From contig JAJQET010000178.1 of the NCBI GenBank assembly GCA_021201515.1, forward strand, positions 1-5,675: a stretch of DNA of 5,675 nt, in the 5' to 3' direction. This DNA is from Clostridiales bacterium. GTDB lineage: Bacteria > Bacillota > Clostridia > Oscillospirales > Oscillospiraceae. Made by a program: the position numbers and the translations under genes. Below are positions 5,573 through 5,675 of this stretch, in pieces (position 1 is the first letter of the stretch; each line of letters opens with the position of its first letter). The notes under the pieces are model-generated. The model saw only the letters and a program-made list of their open reading frames with translations. It did not search any database and was not told the DNA's origin.

Positions 5573-5675
5573 TTACAGGTTCTGTGCGGGTTCCGTCGCC
5601 GGTTCGGCAGGCGGCTCCGGCTGGGTCGGTTCAGGCTGGGCCGGGGCCTCGGCGGGGGTCGGCTCAGGCTGGGCC
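5573..5675 (-). CDS. C-terminal 33 codons of an unidentified gene upstream of tatA, Pro/Glu-rich repeat tail
   Basis: A reading frame open from the right window edge ends in TAA at 5573-5575. Its visible 33 residues are made of Pro, Glu, Ala, Gln and Thr and form three 11-residue units, beginning AQPEPTPAEAP, AQPEPTQPEPP and AEPATEPAQNL. The DNA shows the same 33-base period. No stop interrupts the frame, and codon choice (GCC, CCG, GAG, CAG) matches its neighbours. The stop is 18 bases from the tatA start, so it is very likely in the same operon. Such flexible acidic-proline tails occur on membrane or exported proteins and on long TatA/TatB-type proteins. The body of the protein lies outside the window and I cannot name it. 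Confidence 0.6.
   Translation of the reverse strand, partial: AQPEPTPAEAPAQPEPTQPEPPAEPATEPAQNL

Overview
The window is GC-rich, with codon third positions mostly G or C, strong AGGAGG-type ribosome binding sites and tight gene packing. All real genes lie on the minus strand, so the biological reading order runs from the right edge to the left edge. A Clostridia-type Rnf cluster starting with rnfC-rnfD, a minimal TatA+TatC translocase and a Tat-exported FMN/FAD reductase fit an anaerobic, high-GC gut Firmicute of the Oscillospiraceae kind (Flavonifractor/Oscillibacter-like). That placement is inference from gene content and style; there is no marker gene here.

Layout, right to left. At 5573-5675 is the last 33 codons of an unknown upstream gene, ending in a Pro/Glu/Ala/Gln-rich tail. 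Next come tatA (5372-5554) and tatC (4624-5385), overlapping by 14 nt. A non-coding stretch (4295-4623) holds a 70-bp nested palindrome, a weak possible promoter, and a hairpin with a U-run. Then comes a 681-residue Tat-signal flavoprotein with an FMN-binding domain and a FAD/fumarate-reductase-like domain (2249-4294). After an 84-nt gap without a visible terminator come rnfC (827-2164) and rnfD (1-813, cut by the window edge).

Working model (inference): RnfC/RnfD and the subunits expected beyond the left edge move electrons from reduced ferredoxin or NADH through the membrane. TatA/TatC export the folded flavoprotein, whose Tat signal is clear. That flavoprotein could take electrons from extracytoplasmic flavins of Rnf and reduce an unknown organic acceptor, making a compact anaerobic respiratory chain. 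RnfD and the reductase both carry an SxAT-type motif for covalent FMN attachment, so an ApbE-type flavin transferase is expected in the genome. The reductase seems to lack the active-site arginines of true fumarate reductases, so its substrate is open.
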